This document shows positions 18,164 through 27,008 of a DNA stretch of 64,000 bases, piece after piece (the first letter of the stretch is position 1; each line of letters opens with the position of its first letter). The position numbers were made by a program, and so were the translations under genes. Origin of the DNA: Lysinibacillus sp. B2A1. GTDB lineage: Bacteria > Bacillota > Bacilli > Bacillales_A > Planococcaceae. The notes under the pieces were generated by a model. That model saw only the letters and a program-made list of their open reading frames with translations, had not been told where the DNA came from and did not search any database. The stretch is from positions 4,700,001-4,764,000 of the forward strand of contig CP027224.1 of NCBI GenBank assembly GCA_002973635.1, written 5' to 3'.

Positions 18164-19780
18164 CTATTGAATATCTACTGCATCTAAACGGTCAGAGCCA
18201 GTAGGATGCGCAATATAATTTGTAACTTTCTTGTTAGCAGCTAAAATTGGAATAGAGTGAGCAAGTGGAACCCATGGAGCATCCTCAGAAATAATTACTT
18301 GAGCTTGCTTATAAAGCTCGTTACGCTTGTCCTCATCAATTTCAGTTTGAGCAGCTGTTAATAGCTTGTGTAATTCTTTGTTGTCATAGAATGTATAGTT
18401 ATTAGAATGGATATTATCGCCGTCTAATAATGAATATAGGAAGTTATCCGCATCTCCATTATCACCTGTCCAACCAAGTAAGAATGCATCTGCTTCACCC
18501 TTTTCAGCTTTATCTAAATAAGTAGCCCATTCATATGACACAATTTTAGATTTAATGCCTACATCTTCTAAGTTCTTCTGAATCGCTTCTGCAACTTTTT
18601 GACCATCTGGCATGTATGGTCGTGGTACTGGCATTGCCCATAGCTCAATCTCTTTGCCATCATAGCCTGCTTCAGCAAGTAATGCTTTCGCTTTTTCAGG
18701 ATCATACGTATAGCCTGTAACTTCATCGTTATAACCAGAAATTACTGGTGGCATTGGGTTTTTCGCTGGCTCCGCTAACCCTTCATAAAATGCATCCACT
18801 AGTGCTTGTTTATCAATAGCATAGTTTACTGCCTGACGCACTTTTACATTATCAAATGGAGGTCGAGTAACTGTTAAACCTAAATACCCAACGTTCATAG
18901 AAGGACGTTCAATTAGCTGTAAGTTGGCATCTCCTTCGATTGTTCCTTTATCAGATGGACTTAAGCCATCAGCTACATCAATATTACCGCTCGTTAATTC
19001 AGTTAATCGTGCAGTGTTTTCTGGTATAGAACGATAAATAACTTTATCTAATTTTGGATAGCCATCAATATAGTAATCTGGGTTTTTCTCAATCGTTATC
19101 GCATCATTACGTACCCAGCTGACAAACTTGAATGGACCTGTTCCTACAGGATTTGCTGATAAGCCTTCTTCATCTGCCTCAAAAGCTGTTGGCGAAGCGA
19201 TTGCAAATGGAGACATCGCTAAATTTTTCAGGAATGGTGCTTGTGGTTGGCTTAACTTAAGAACAACCGTATAGTCACCCTCAGCAGTAGCAGATTCTAT
19301 AATTTGCTTGTCACCAACGACAAATTGAGTTTTAAAATATGGATATTTATCATTGCTTGATTTCCAACGTTCAATATTTTTGACAACTGCCTCTGCGTTG
19401 AAATCTGTGCCATCATGGAATTTTACACCCTCTTGTAATTGGAATGTATAAGTTAACCCATCCTCTGACGGCTCCCATGATTTTGCCAAGCCTGGTTGAA
19501 TCGTTACATCTCGTTCACCAAAGTTTACTAGCGTTTCATAAATATTTGCTGTAACTGTAAAGGATTCACCGTCTGTTACAACAGCAGGGTCGAGTGCTAC
19601 CGAATCTCCACCACGACCATAGACTAATATTTTCGGTTCGCCGCTGTTAGCTTTATCGCCACCAGTTGAAGCATCTTTACTACCCGTATTCTTAGTGTCT
19701 GAGCCGCCACAAGCCGCTAAGATTGTCGAGAGAACAAGGATAAACATTACACCCAAAGTCCATAGCTTCTTTTTCTTCAT
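18164..19780 (-). CDS. Peptide-binding lipoprotein of ABC transporter (SBP_bac_5)
   Basis: A 538-residue extracytoplasmic solute-binding protein, family 5 (OppA/DppE/AppA). It has a signal sequence MKKKKLWTLGVMFILVLSTI, then the lipobox LAAC with Cys24 as the lipidated residue, then a Gly/Ser/Asp-rich linker. YTFQLQEGVKFHDGTDFNAE and ANPVGTGPFKFVSW are conserved family motifs. Its placement between the ATPase and permease genes on one operon makes it the dedicated receptor. Peptide rather than nickel or glutathione is assumed from overall similarity only. Confidence 0.92.
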   Translation of the reverse strand: MKKKKLWTLGVMFILVLSTILAACGGSDTKNTGSKDASTGGDKANSGEPKILVYGRGGDSVALDPAVVTDGESFTVTANIYETLVNFGERDVTIQPGLAKSWEPSEDGLTYTFQLQEGVKFHDGTDFNAEAVVKNIERWKSSNDKYPYFKTQFVVGDKQIIESATAEGDYTVVLKLSQPQAPFLKNLAMSPFAIASPTAFEADEEGLSANPVGTGPFKFVSWVRNDAITIEKNPDYYIDGYPKLDKVIYRSIPENTARLTELTSGNIDVADGLSPSDKGTIEGDANLQLIERPSMNVGYLGLTVTRPPFDNVKVRQAVNYAIDKQALVDAFYEGLAEPAKNPMPPVISGYNDEVTGYTYDPEKAKALLAEAGYDGKEIELWAMPVPRPYMPDGQKVAEAIQKNLEDVGIKSKIVSYEWATYLDKAEKGEADAFLLGWTGDNGDADNFLYSLLDGDNIHSNNYTFYDNKELHKLLTAAQTEIDEDKRNELYKQAQVIISEDAPWVPLAHSIPILAANKKVTNYIAHPTGSDRLDAVDIQ

Positions 19781-19801
19781 TAAATTTCCCCCTATGTTTT
19801 T

Positions 19802-20791
19802 TTATATCATTGAATGTTGAATAGCATCATAGAGATGGCAAGCAACATAATGACCCGGTTTTACTTCTTGCATTTTTGGAACTATTTGAGAACATTCTTC
19901 CTTTTTAAACGGACATCTTGTATGGAAAGTGCATCCACTAGGCGCATTTGAAGCACTCGGAATATCCCCAGTAATAATCAGTTGTTCACGTTCAAACGTA
20001 GGATCTGGAACAGGAACCGAAGATAAGAGAGCCTGTGTATATGGGTGAAGCGGCTCTGCATATAAATCCTCACTTGCTGTCAACTCTACTAATTTACCTA
20101 AATACATCACACCAACGCGATTACTGATATGACGCACTACCCCTAAGTCATGTGAAATAAAAATATAAGTCAGCTTTAAATCCTTTTGCAGCTTTTGCAA
20201 TAAATTTAAAACTTGTGCCTGTATCGACACATCAAGTGCAGATACTGGCTCATCCGCAATAATTAAACGAGGATTGGTCATCAAGGCTCGAGCAATACCA
20301 ATACGCTGCCTTTGACCTCCACTAAACTGATGTGGATATCGCTTAATATGATATTCATTTAGACCTACTGTTTCTAGAAGCTCCAAAACCTTCTGCTTAC
20401 GTTCTTTAGCATTACCCATACCATGAACAATAAGCGGCTCCTCTAATATCTTCCCAATATTGTGTCTTGGATTTAAGGAAGCATAGGGATCCTGGAAAAT
20501 CATTTGAATATCCCTTCGTGCCTTACGCATTTCATTATTGGATAATTCTGAAATCGTTTTCCCTGCGAATTCTATATTTCCTTCCGTTGGCTCAATTAAT
20601 CGCATTAACAATCGCCCAGTAGTTGATTTACCACATCCCGATTCTCCTACAATGCCTAATGTTTCTCCTTCAAAAACCTCAAAAGAAACATCATCCACTG
20701 CCTTCACATCCCCAACCTGTGTATTAAGAATGCCTTTCCGAATAGGAAAATATTTTTTCAAGCCATCAACTTTCAATAAAACTTTCGACAT
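19802..20791 (-). CDS. Peptide ABC transporter ATP-binding protein (DppF/OppF type)
   Basis: A 329-residue nucleotide-binding subunit. Walker A is [10 protein letters not shown]-loop [11 protein letters not shown], signature [15 protein letters not shown], Walker [14 protein letters not shown], with an H-loop in [14 protein letters not shown]. The C-terminal oligopeptide/HPY region has the Cys-rich [24 protein letters not shown] precedes the ATG. It overlaps the upstream DppD-like gene by 26 nt. Confidence 0.93.
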   Translation of the reverse strand: MSKVLLKVDGLKKYFPIRKGILNTQVGDVKAVDDVSFEVFEGETLGIVGESGCGKSTTGRLLMRLIEPTEGNIEFAGKTISELSNNEMRKARRDIQMIFQDPYASLNPRHNIGKILEEPLIVHGMGNAKERKQKVLELLETVGLNEYHIKRYPHQFSGGQRQRIGIARALMTNPRLIIADEPVSALDVSIQAQVLNLLQKLQKDLKLTYIFISHDLGVVRHISNRVGVMYLGKLVELTASEDLYAEPLHPYTQALLSSVPVPDPTFEREQLIITGDIPSASNAPSGCTFHTRCPFKKEECSQIVPKMQEVKPGHYVACHLYDAIQHSMI

Positions 20792-21779
20792 GCTGCACCA
20801 CCTCCTGCTTCTCTAGTAAAAAACATCTTGATTTATGTTGCTCTGCTGCTTCATATAAAGGTGGTGTTTCCTGTTGACAACGATCCATTGCAAAATCGCA
20901 ACGTGCTGCAAAACGACAGCCGACCTTGATACTCCCTGGCTTTGGTACACTTCCGGGTATCGAATAAAGGTTGTCCTTTTTATAACGCATATCAGGTACA
21001 GATTTAATAAGCCCTTGCGTATAAGGATGCTTAGGATTAGCAAATATCTCCTGAATCGGCGCCTCTTCAACAATTTGTCCTGCATACATAACAATGACAC
21101 GCTCACATGTTTCTGCTACAACGCCCAAATCATGGGTAATCAATAATACAGCTGTATTTAAACGTTTATTCAAGTCTTTCATTAACTGCAAAATTTGTGC
21201 CTGAATCGTTACATCAAGAGCGGTAGTTGGTTCATCAGCTATCAAAACCTTTGGATCGCAGAGAAGTGCCATCGCAATCATGACACGCTGTCGCATGCCT
21301 CCTGATAATTGGTGTGGATAATCTTTTAACAATGATTCCGCACGTGGCAAACCCACAAGCTTCATAATTTCTATCGCTCTTGTAAACGCTTCCTTTTTTG
21401 ACCACTTTGGTTGATGTATTAAAATTGCCTCTTTCAGCTGATCTCCAATTGTAAATAAGGGATTTAAGGAGGTCATAGGCTCTTGGAATATCATTGCTAC
21501 ATCTTTTCCACGAATTTTTTGCATTTGTTTATCTGATAATGCCGCTAGATTTTTACCATCCAATAGTATTTCGCCACCTGTTATTTTTCCTGGTGGTGAT
21601 GGTATTAATCCCATAATGGATAGTGATGTGACACTTTTACCACTTCCCGATTCTCCAACAATCCCTAATATTTCTCCTTCATGCACAGAAAAATCGATAT
21701 CATCAACGGCAGGAATTTGCCCATCATCTGTAAAAAAGGTCGTTTTTAAACCTTTTATTTCTAGCAGCTTTTTCCTCAT
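20766..21779 (-). CDS. Peptide ABC transporter ATP-binding protein (DppD/OppD type)
   Basis: A 337-residue ATPase that pairs with the DppF-like subunit. Walker A is [10 protein letters not shown]-loop [10 protein letters not shown], signature [15 protein letters not shown], Walker [13 protein letters not shown]. The C-terminal [16 protein letters not shown] gives the same Cys pattern as its partner. The start at 21779 is preferred to an ATG 15 nt upstream because the latter directly abuts AGGTAGG. It is first in the operon and carries the promoter and candidate CodY site. Confidence 0.91.
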   Translation of the reverse strand: MRKKLLEIKGLKTTFFTDDGQIPAVDDIDFSVHEGEILGIVGESGSGKSVTSLSIMGLIPSPPGKITGGEILLDGKNLAALSDKQMQKIRGKDVAMIFQEPMTSLNPLFTIGDQLKEAILIHQPKWSKKEAFTRAIEIMKLVGLPRAESLLKDYPHQLSGGMRQRVMIAMALLCDPKVLIADEPTTALDVTIQAQILQLMKDLNKRLNTAVLLITHDLGVVAETCERVIVMYAGQIVEEAPIQEIFANPKHPYTQGLIKSVPDMRYKKDNLYSIPGSVPKPGSIKVGCRFAARCDFAMDRCQQETPPLYEAAEQHKSRCFLLEKQEVVQHVESFIES

Positions 21780-21860
21780 GCACAATCGCTCCATCCTACC
21801 TATATTTTACTAAATTGCATAATTCTATTAATATAATACACTAACTATCATTAAATTCCC

Positions 21861-21901
21861 TATTTTCAGATAATTCTAACTAAAAAAATTATCTCTTTCA
21901 A
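21861..21901 (-). promoter_or_regulatory. Peptide transporter promoter with candidate CodY box
   Basis: On the minus strand, TTGAAA (21896-21901), a 17-nt spacer and TAGAAT (21873-21878) form a sigma-A-like promoter. Overlapping it, 21861-21875 reads AATTATCTGAAAATA on that strand. This matches the CodY consensus AATTTTCWGAAAATT at 13 of 15 positions. Repression in rich medium is inferred. Confidence 0.55.
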
Positions 21902-21995
21902 TCATTATTATTCTGTATAGAACATAAATTTTCTACAAAACTCGACCCACATACTATTTTTTTCTTATTAAACGATAATAATTTACATAAATCGC

Positions 21996-22040
21996 AAAAA
22001 AATAGCCCTCCATTAAAAATTAAATGGAAGACTATTTTTT
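21996..22040 (-). terminator. Terminator of the YgaD-like ABC exporter
   Basis: An imperfect stem has A- and T-rich outer arms (AAAAAATAG with CTATTTTTT) and an inner TCCATT/AATGGA. It is followed by Ts and lies 40 nt after the stop codon. Confidence 0.78.
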
Positions 22041-22080
22041 AATTTTTTATTATATTTTCCGATGAATCCTATTGGGAATT

Positions 22081-23826
22081 TCAATTTAAATGCTGCACTT
22101 GAAATAAATTGTAATATGTTCCTTGCTTTTGCATAAGTTCTTCATGTGTACCACTTTCAATTAATTGCCCATGATCGATGACAATAATTTTATCAGCATG
22201 AGTGATTGTAGAAAGTCGGTGAGCAATAATTATTGTTGTACGTTCATGTGCAAGCAACTCTAATGATTCTTGAATAAGTGCTTCACTTTCTAAATCTAAT
22301 GCAGAGGTAGCTTCATCTAGTATTAAAATAGGTGGATTTTTTAAAAATACACGAGCGATAGCGACACGCTGCTTTTGACCACCAGATAACTTCACTCCAC
22401 GCTCTCCAACCTTGGTGTCATAGCCATTTGGTAAGCTCAAAATAAAGTCGTGTGCGTTTGCTGCCTTCGCTGCAGAAATTACCTCTTCATCAGTAGCATC
22501 TGGTTTGCCCATTAAAATATTCTCTTTTACAGAATCACTAAATAAAATATTATCCTGCAACACGATGCCGATTTGTGAACGTAATGAATGAAGTGTTACG
22601 TCCTTCACATCATAGCCATCAATACGCACTATACCATTTGTTGTATCATAAAAGCGTGGAATCAAGCTTATTATCGTGGATTTACCGCCACCACTCATAC
22701 CTACAAATGCCACTGTCTCTCCAGGGTTAATGGTAAAATGAATATTGTTTAAAATTTTTGAGCCATCAGCCTCATATTGAAAATTCACGTTGTCAAAGTG
22801 GACCTCACCATTTACCCGTTTCAACTCTATGGCATCAGACTTATTTTTCACTTCATAAGGTTCATCTATTAATTCAAACATTCGGTCCATTGAAGCAATC
22901 GACTGCGTTAATGTAGTAGATGAACTAACTAAACGACGGAGTGGACCATAAAGTCTTTCAATATAAGCAATAAAGGCAACCATCGTTCCTATGGACAGAG
23001 GACCATTAATAACCTGATAGCCTGCATAGGCAATTACTAACAACGGGGCTACATCCGTAATAGTATTCACTACAGCAAAGGATTTCGCATTCCACTTTGT
23101 ATGATCCAATGCCTTCTCTAAAAATTCACCATTTGCCTCATCAAATAATTTTTGTTCATGCTTTTCGAGTGTAAAGCTTTTAATTATGCTCATTCCAGCG
23201 ACTCGTTCATGCAAATAACTTTGTACACCTGCAAGTGCCTTGGAGCGCTTTCTAGTTAAATCCCTCAGCTTACCAAAAAAGTACTTCACACTAAATGCAT
23301 AGAATGGGAACGCAATCAAAGCTACAAGTGTCAGCTTAACATCCATTGTCAGCATAATCACGATGGCAATAACAATTGTGGCAAGATCTAGCCATACATT
23401 CATCAAGCCTGTCATAATAAAGTTTTTTGTTTGTTCCACATCATTAATCACTCTTGAAATAACATCGCCAGCTCTTGTATTTGCATAGTATTTTAAACTT
23501 AGTCGTTGTAAATGTGCATAGATTTGCTTTCGAATATCAAAAAGCACCTTATTACTAACATGTTGAGCAAAATATTGACGATAATACTCAATTGGTGGTC
23601 GAACGATAAAGAACACAATGATAGTGCCACCTAACCAATAAAATAACTCTTTTGTTTTCTCTGCATCCGATAGATCATTTGCAGCAATAATATCATCTAA
23701 CACAATTTTTATAAGCAAGGGGATAAATAATGGAATGGCAAACTTCACTATACCAATTAATATCGTTAAAATGATTTCCCAAGTATATGGTTTTACAAAA
23801 CGCATATACCGCTTTATACTACCCAT
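22081..23826 (-). CDS. ABC transporter, fused membrane and ATPase domains (YgaD-like exporter)
   Basis: A 581-residue half-transporter. Six membrane helices occupy roughly residues 15-310. The ATPase domain follows, with Walker [10 protein letters not shown], signature [15 protein letters not shown], Walker [13 protein letters not shown] and the H-loop IIAHRLSTI. This is the type IV (Sav1866/MsbA-like) exporter layout and acts as a homodimer. Gene order (ygaC next) matches B. subtilis ygaD. ATG 23826 is chosen because AAGGATG is better spaced for it than for an upstream TTG. Substrate unknown; multidrug or lipid export is possible. Confidence 0.9.
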   Translation of the reverse strand: MGSIKRYMRFVKPYTWEIILTILIGIVKFAIPLFIPLLIKIVLDDIIAANDLSDAEKTKELFYWLGGTIIVFFIVRPPIEYYRQYFAQHVSNKVLFDIRKQIYAHLQRLSLKYYANTRAGDVISRVINDVEQTKNFIMTGLMNVWLDLATIVIAIVIMLTMDVKLTLVALIAFPFYAFSVKYFFGKLRDLTRKRSKALAGVQSYLHERVAGMSIIKSFTLEKHEQKLFDEANGEFLEKALDHTKWNAKSFAVVNTITDVAPLLVIAYAGYQVINGPLSIGTMVAFIAYIERLYGPLRRLVSSSTTLTQSIASMDRMFELIDEPYEVKNKSDAIELKRVNGEVHFDNVNFQYEADGSKILNNIHFTINPGETVAFVGMSGGGKSTIISLIPRFYDTTNGIVRIDGYDVKDVTLHSLRSQIGIVLQDNILFSDSVKENILMGKPDATDEEVISAAKAANAHDFILSLPNGYDTKVGERGVKLSGGQKQRVAIARVFLKNPPILILDEATSALDLESEALIQESLELLAHERTTIIIAHRLSTITHADKIIVIDHGQLIESGTHEELMQKQGTYYNLFQVQHLN

Positions 23827-23994
23827 TTCCAATCACATCCTTAATGGAGAACATTCTTGATAAAGACCCATTTATACGGGGCAAAAATAAATGGACATTC
23901 CAAACTGAATGCCCAAACGTATTATAGCAATATTTCGTTTTAAGTACATGTAATATGACTTTTTCGCTAACTATTTTTCCACTCTCTTGAAAGA

Positions 23995-24027
23995 CAAAAA
24001 ACACCCATTAGTAAAACTAATAGGTGC
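23995..24027 (-). terminator. Terminator of ygaC-like gene
   Basis: The stem CACCCATTAGT/ACTAATAGGTG (one mismatch) with a 3-nt loop is followed by six Ts on the minus strand. Confidence 0.83.
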
Positions 24028-24030
24028 TTC

Positions 24031-24579
24031 TTAACAATCATCTGCTTGCATATCGAGCTGAAACTTATAGCGATTTGTCCAGGCATCGATGAAATCAGGT
24101 GCAAAGGGTCCCCTTTTTTGTTGAATCCAGCTAATTAATTTATCGACATTGCGCTTTAGAATTTTATCAATGACATCTGGATAAGACATTTCCTTACGAT
24201 GTAACTCATATTCATCTTCATCTAAAAGCGAATAAGACATGTCAGGGAACACTTTAATGTCTAAATCATAGTCAATATATTTAATGGCATTATTATCGAA
24301 AACAAATGGTGAGCTTAGATTACAATAATAATACACACCGTCCTCACGCAGCATGCAGATGATGTTAAACCAGTGCTCCGCATGGAAATAACAAATAGAA
24401 GGCTCTCTCGTTAGCCAAGTACGACCATCGGATTCTGTCACAAGTGTCCGTTCATTCGCACCGATAATGATATTTTTTGTTCCTTTTAACACCATTGTTT
24501 CTTGCCAAACTCGGTGGATACGGCCATTGTGCTTATAACTATGTATTTGTATCGTTTCTCCTTCTACCGGTATTGCCAT
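24031..24579 (-). CDS. ygaC: DUF402 protein YgaC (nucleoside tri/diphosphate phosphatase family)
   Basis: A 182-residue soluble protein of the DUF402/UPF0374 family. Characteristic segments are [22 protein letters not shown] at the N-terminus, [18 protein letters not shown], and the acidic [31 protein letters not shown] staphylococcal relative has been characterised as a nucleoside tri- and diphosphatase, and these acidic residues would bind the metals. AAAGGTGGG precedes the ATG. Position next to ygaD is as in B. subtilis. The whole region upstream is a tandem repeat array, so its promoter must lie in 24580-24800. Confidence 0.87.
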   Translation of the reverse strand: MAIPVEGETIQIHSYKHNGRIHRVWQETMVLKGTKNIIIGANERTLVTESDGRTWLTREPSICYFHAEHWFNIICMLREDGVYYYCNLSSPFVFDNNAIKYIDYDLDIKVFPDMSYSLLDEDEYELHRKEMSYPDVIDKILKRNVDKLISWIQQKRGPFAPDFIDAWTNRYKFQLDMQADDC

Positions 24580-24810
24580 TTTTGAAGCCCACCTTTTCGT
24601 CTATGCTACCTAAATCTAGCAGTCTCTAGTATATTATAGCAATGTGTAGGCGAAAGGTGTAGTTAGAAAACCACAAATTTCCCTGTGTCCTTTTCAATTT
24701 TTACAAAAAATCGTAAATTTAAAGAGAATTTTATCATACCCATTATCCAATTAGAATTTTTAATTGTGAATCAGTGATTTCTCTTCTAATATTAAATGAT
24801 TTTTGTCTGC

Positions 24811-25419
24811 CTTAGCGGTTCTACCCTCGATCTGAGCGAATCCTTCTACTACCCGAGCAGTTCTTTTTTCAACCCGAGCGAATCCTTCGACTGCCTGAGC
24901 GATTCTACCTTCGACCCGAGCGAATCCTTCGATTACCTGAGCGGTTCTTCCTTCATTCCGAGCGAATTCTTTGACTTCCTGAGCAGTTCTTCCTTCAACC
25001 CGAGCGAATCCTTCTACTACCCGAGCAATTCTACCTTCGACCCGAGCGAATCCTTCTACTACCCGAGCAATTCTACCTTCGACCCGAGCGAATCCTTCTA
25101 CTACCTGAGCAGTTCTTCCTTCTACCCGAGCGAATTCTCTGACTTCCTGAGCAGTTCTTCCTTCAACCCGAGCGAATCCTTCGGCTACCTGAGCGGTTCT
25201 TCCTTCATTCCGAGCGAATTCTTTGACTTCCTGAGCAGTTCTTCCTTCAACCCGAGCGAATTCTCTGACTTCCTGAGCAGTTCTTCCTTCAACCCGAGCG
25301 AATCCTTCTACTACCCGAGCAATTCTACCTTCGCCCCGAGCGAATCCTTCTACTACTTGAACAGTTCCACCTTCAACCTAAGCAAATTTTTCGACTACCT
25401 AAGCTATTTCTCTTCTGGC
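24811..25419. repeat. Tandem array of 29 x 21-bp half-units (42-bp alternating period)
   Basis: Two 21-bp forms mostly alternate: one like GAGCGAATCCTTCTACTACC and one like GAGCAGTTCTTCCTTCAACC. Nearly every unit begins with GAGC. Spacing is exactly 21 bp over 609 bp, so one plus-strand frame stays open and reads as [L/P]-S-x-S-x-x-x heptads. That frame (ATG at 24796) has no ribosome site, no signal peptide and no neighbour support, so I do not call it a gene. The array is clearly richer in G and C than its surroundings. Confidence 0.9.
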
Positions 25420-25450
25420 CCAGAGCAGAGTGAACGTTTTTAATAAAATA

Positions 25451-25493
25451 AAGGAGCTGTCTTTTATAATCTTTTCGATTTTGACAGCTCCTT
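25451..25493 (-). terminator. Probable terminator of sspE
   Basis: AAGGAGCTGTC and GACAGCTCCTT form a perfect 11-bp stem with a 21-nt loop, then TTTATTTTATT on the minus strand. It lies between sspE and the repeat array. Confidence 0.7.
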
Positions 25494-25525
25494 AGAGGTA
25501 AATGCAAATATGCAATTACAAAGTG

Positions 25526-25702
25526 TTATTCACCAAGATCTTGGTTTGTTTTAGAGAAGTTTCCTGAAGCTTGAGCTTTCTTTTGCTCTGCTTTAGCATT
25601 TTGCTTTTGCACTTCATTCACATCAGTCTCATAACCAAACTCTTGACTTTGACGTTGCATGTTTTTATTTGGTTGGAAATTTGCGTTGTTTTGCTTTTTC
25701 AT
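25526..25702 (-). CDS. sspE: Gamma-type small acid-soluble spore protein
   Basis: A 58-residue, Gln/Asn/Lys-rich protein of the gamma SASP family. It is stored in the forespore and degraded at germination as an amino-acid source. The segment EFGYETDVNEVQKQNAKAEQ matches the SspE repeat (EF.SET...V..QN). B. subtilis SspE is 84 residues with two longer repeats, so this is a compact one-repeat form. ATG 25702 is preferred because GGAGGTG lies 7 nt upstream, while the ATG at 25708 touches the ribosome site. A hairpin could hide that ribosome site. The gene sits between mutY and ygaC, close to B. subtilis order. Confidence 0.87.
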   Translation of the reverse strand: MKKQNNANFQPNKNMQRQSQEFGYETDVNEVQKQNAKAEQKKAQASGNFSKTNQDLGE

Positions 25703-25705
25703 TTT

Positions 25706-25745
25706 CATTCACCTCCACGATAATTATTGTGTACCGAGGTGAATG
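25706..25745 (-). promoter_or_regulatory. SD-sequestering hairpin in the sspE leader
   Basis: CATTCACCTC (minus strand, 25736-25745) is perfectly complementary to GAGGTGAATG (25706-25715). The second arm contains the ribosome-binding site of sspE. The loop is 20 nt, AT-rich. Folding would block initiation unless the mRNA start excludes the first arm or a factor opens it. Confidence 0.6.
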
Positions 25746-25771
25746 CTTTTATGCTTATAAATTATTTTATT

Positions 25772-26806
25772 TTACTTTCCCAATTCTCTCCATATTTTAA
25801 GCATTGGCACTGGCATAGGTATTTGCTCTATTTGTTCTCTAGTCAGCCAAACGCCTTTTTCAGTAGAATGACATGTCATGAAATAACTATTTAGATGCCA
25901 TGTTAAATGTGAAAAAACATGTTTAAATGTAAGTAAATCCTTTTTTAATTGAACATCTAAAGAATATTCATTTATAAAAGTGTCAATAGAATCTTTCCCA
26001 TGCTCTATCATTGGAAATTGCCATAGATTAGCCAATAAACCTTCTGCTGGTCGCTGTTCCATTAAAATTCGGCCTTTTTGATCTTCACATACAAGAACAT
26101 CATATGTAATATGCTTCATCTTAACTTTTTTTGATTTAACAGGCAGCTTTTCTGGTTCACCTTCATTAAAGGCAATACAATATTCGCGTACTGGACACAA
26201 TAAACATTTTGGTGATGTTGGTGTACAAATTAGTGCACCCAGCTCCATTAAGCCCTGATTGAAAGATGATGCATTTCCAGGGTCTATCAATCCTTCTACG
26301 GCTGCTTCAAAAATCTTTTTTGTTTTAGGGATGGCTATATCCTCATGAATATCTAGCACACGGCTTAACACACGCATTACATTGCCGTCAACCGCATGTT
26401 CTGGCTTATCATAGGCAATACTTAAAATAGCGCCAGCTGTATACGGACCTACACCTTTTAACGTTGATATCTCATGGCGATTATTGGGTACTATCCCTCC
26501 ATAGTTCTCCAATACCTCTCGTACTCCAGCCTGTAGATTACGGGCACGAGAATAATAACCTAGACCTTCCCAATGCTTTAGTAAATATTCTTGTGGGGCT
26601 TCCGCCAGTAATTCTAATGTTGGAAAACTTTCTATAAAACGATTGTAATAAGGAATAACAGTGTCGACACGTGTTTGCTGCAACATGACCTCAGATACCC
26701 AAATTTTATAAGGGTCCTTCGTATGTCTCCAAGGTAAATCACGTTTCTCAACATTAAACCATTCGACTAATGATTGTCGAAATTCTGTTACATATGGATA
26801 ATTCAC
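25772..26806 (-). CDS. mutY: A/G-specific adenine glycosylase MutY
   Basis: A 344-residue base-excision repair enzyme that removes adenine mispaired with 8-oxoguanine. EVMLQQTRVDTVIPYY carries the catalytic Glu, the helix-hairpin-helix LKGVGPYTAGAILSIAY is followed by VDGNVMRVLSR with the catalytic Asp, and C-x6-C-x2-C-x5-C (CTPTSPKCLLCPVREYC) binds the 4Fe-4S cluster. A NUDIX-like C-terminal domain recognises 8-oxoG. The start is GTG at 26806 with GGAGG 7 nt upstream. It diverges from yfhP, as yfhQ does in B. subtilis. Confidence 0.95.
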   Translation of the reverse strand: MNYPYVTEFRQSLVEWFNVEKRDLPWRHTKDPYKIWVSEVMLQQTRVDTVIPYYNRFIESFPTLELLAEAPQEYLLKHWEGLGYYSRARNLQAGVREVLENYGGIVPNNRHEISTLKGVGPYTAGAILSIAYDKPEHAVDGNVMRVLSRVLDIHEDIAIPKTKKIFEAAVEGLIDPGNASSFNQGLMELGALICTPTSPKCLLCPVREYCIAFNEGEPEKLPVKSKKVKMKHITYDVLVCEDQKGRILMEQRPAEGLLANLWQFPMIEHGKDSIDTFINEYSLDVQLKKDLLTFKHVFSHLTWHLNSYFMTCHSTEKGVWLTREQIEQIPMPVPMLKIWRELGK

Positions 26807-26878
26807 AGTGACCTCCAGTGTTTTTACGATTTAAATTATGGTAAAAAGGGTATACAATTAAGAAAAGCTCATTTATCT

Positions 26879-26929
26879 ATAACGATAAAAATCGTTATTT
26901 CAAAGATATTCTTTCTATTGGAATATCTT
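26879..26929. promoter_or_regulatory. Two inverted repeats in the mutY-yfhP divergent region
   Basis: ATAACGAT-4-ATCGTTAT (26879-26898) and AAGATATTC-9-GAATATCTT (26903-26929) are perfect dyads 4 nt apart. They are candidate operators. In B. subtilis YfhP is reported to regulate this neighbourhood, but whether it binds here is inference. Confidence 0.45.
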
Positions 26930-27008
26930 GACTTGTTAATTACAGATTATTGAAATATACATGTATGCAATTGTACTCTATTTACATGCATACTAGGAGT
27001 GGATATTT

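Noticed and set aside
24811..25419. Possible CRISPR array
   Set aside because: Half-units are contiguous, with no unique spacers, and there are no cas genes. The same holds for the array at 38.5 kb.
24796..25443. A 215-codon open frame with serine-rich heptads across the 21-bp array
   Set aside because: It has no ribosome site, no signal peptide and no conserved neighbour. A stop-free frame follows automatically from a repeat whose length is a multiple of three.
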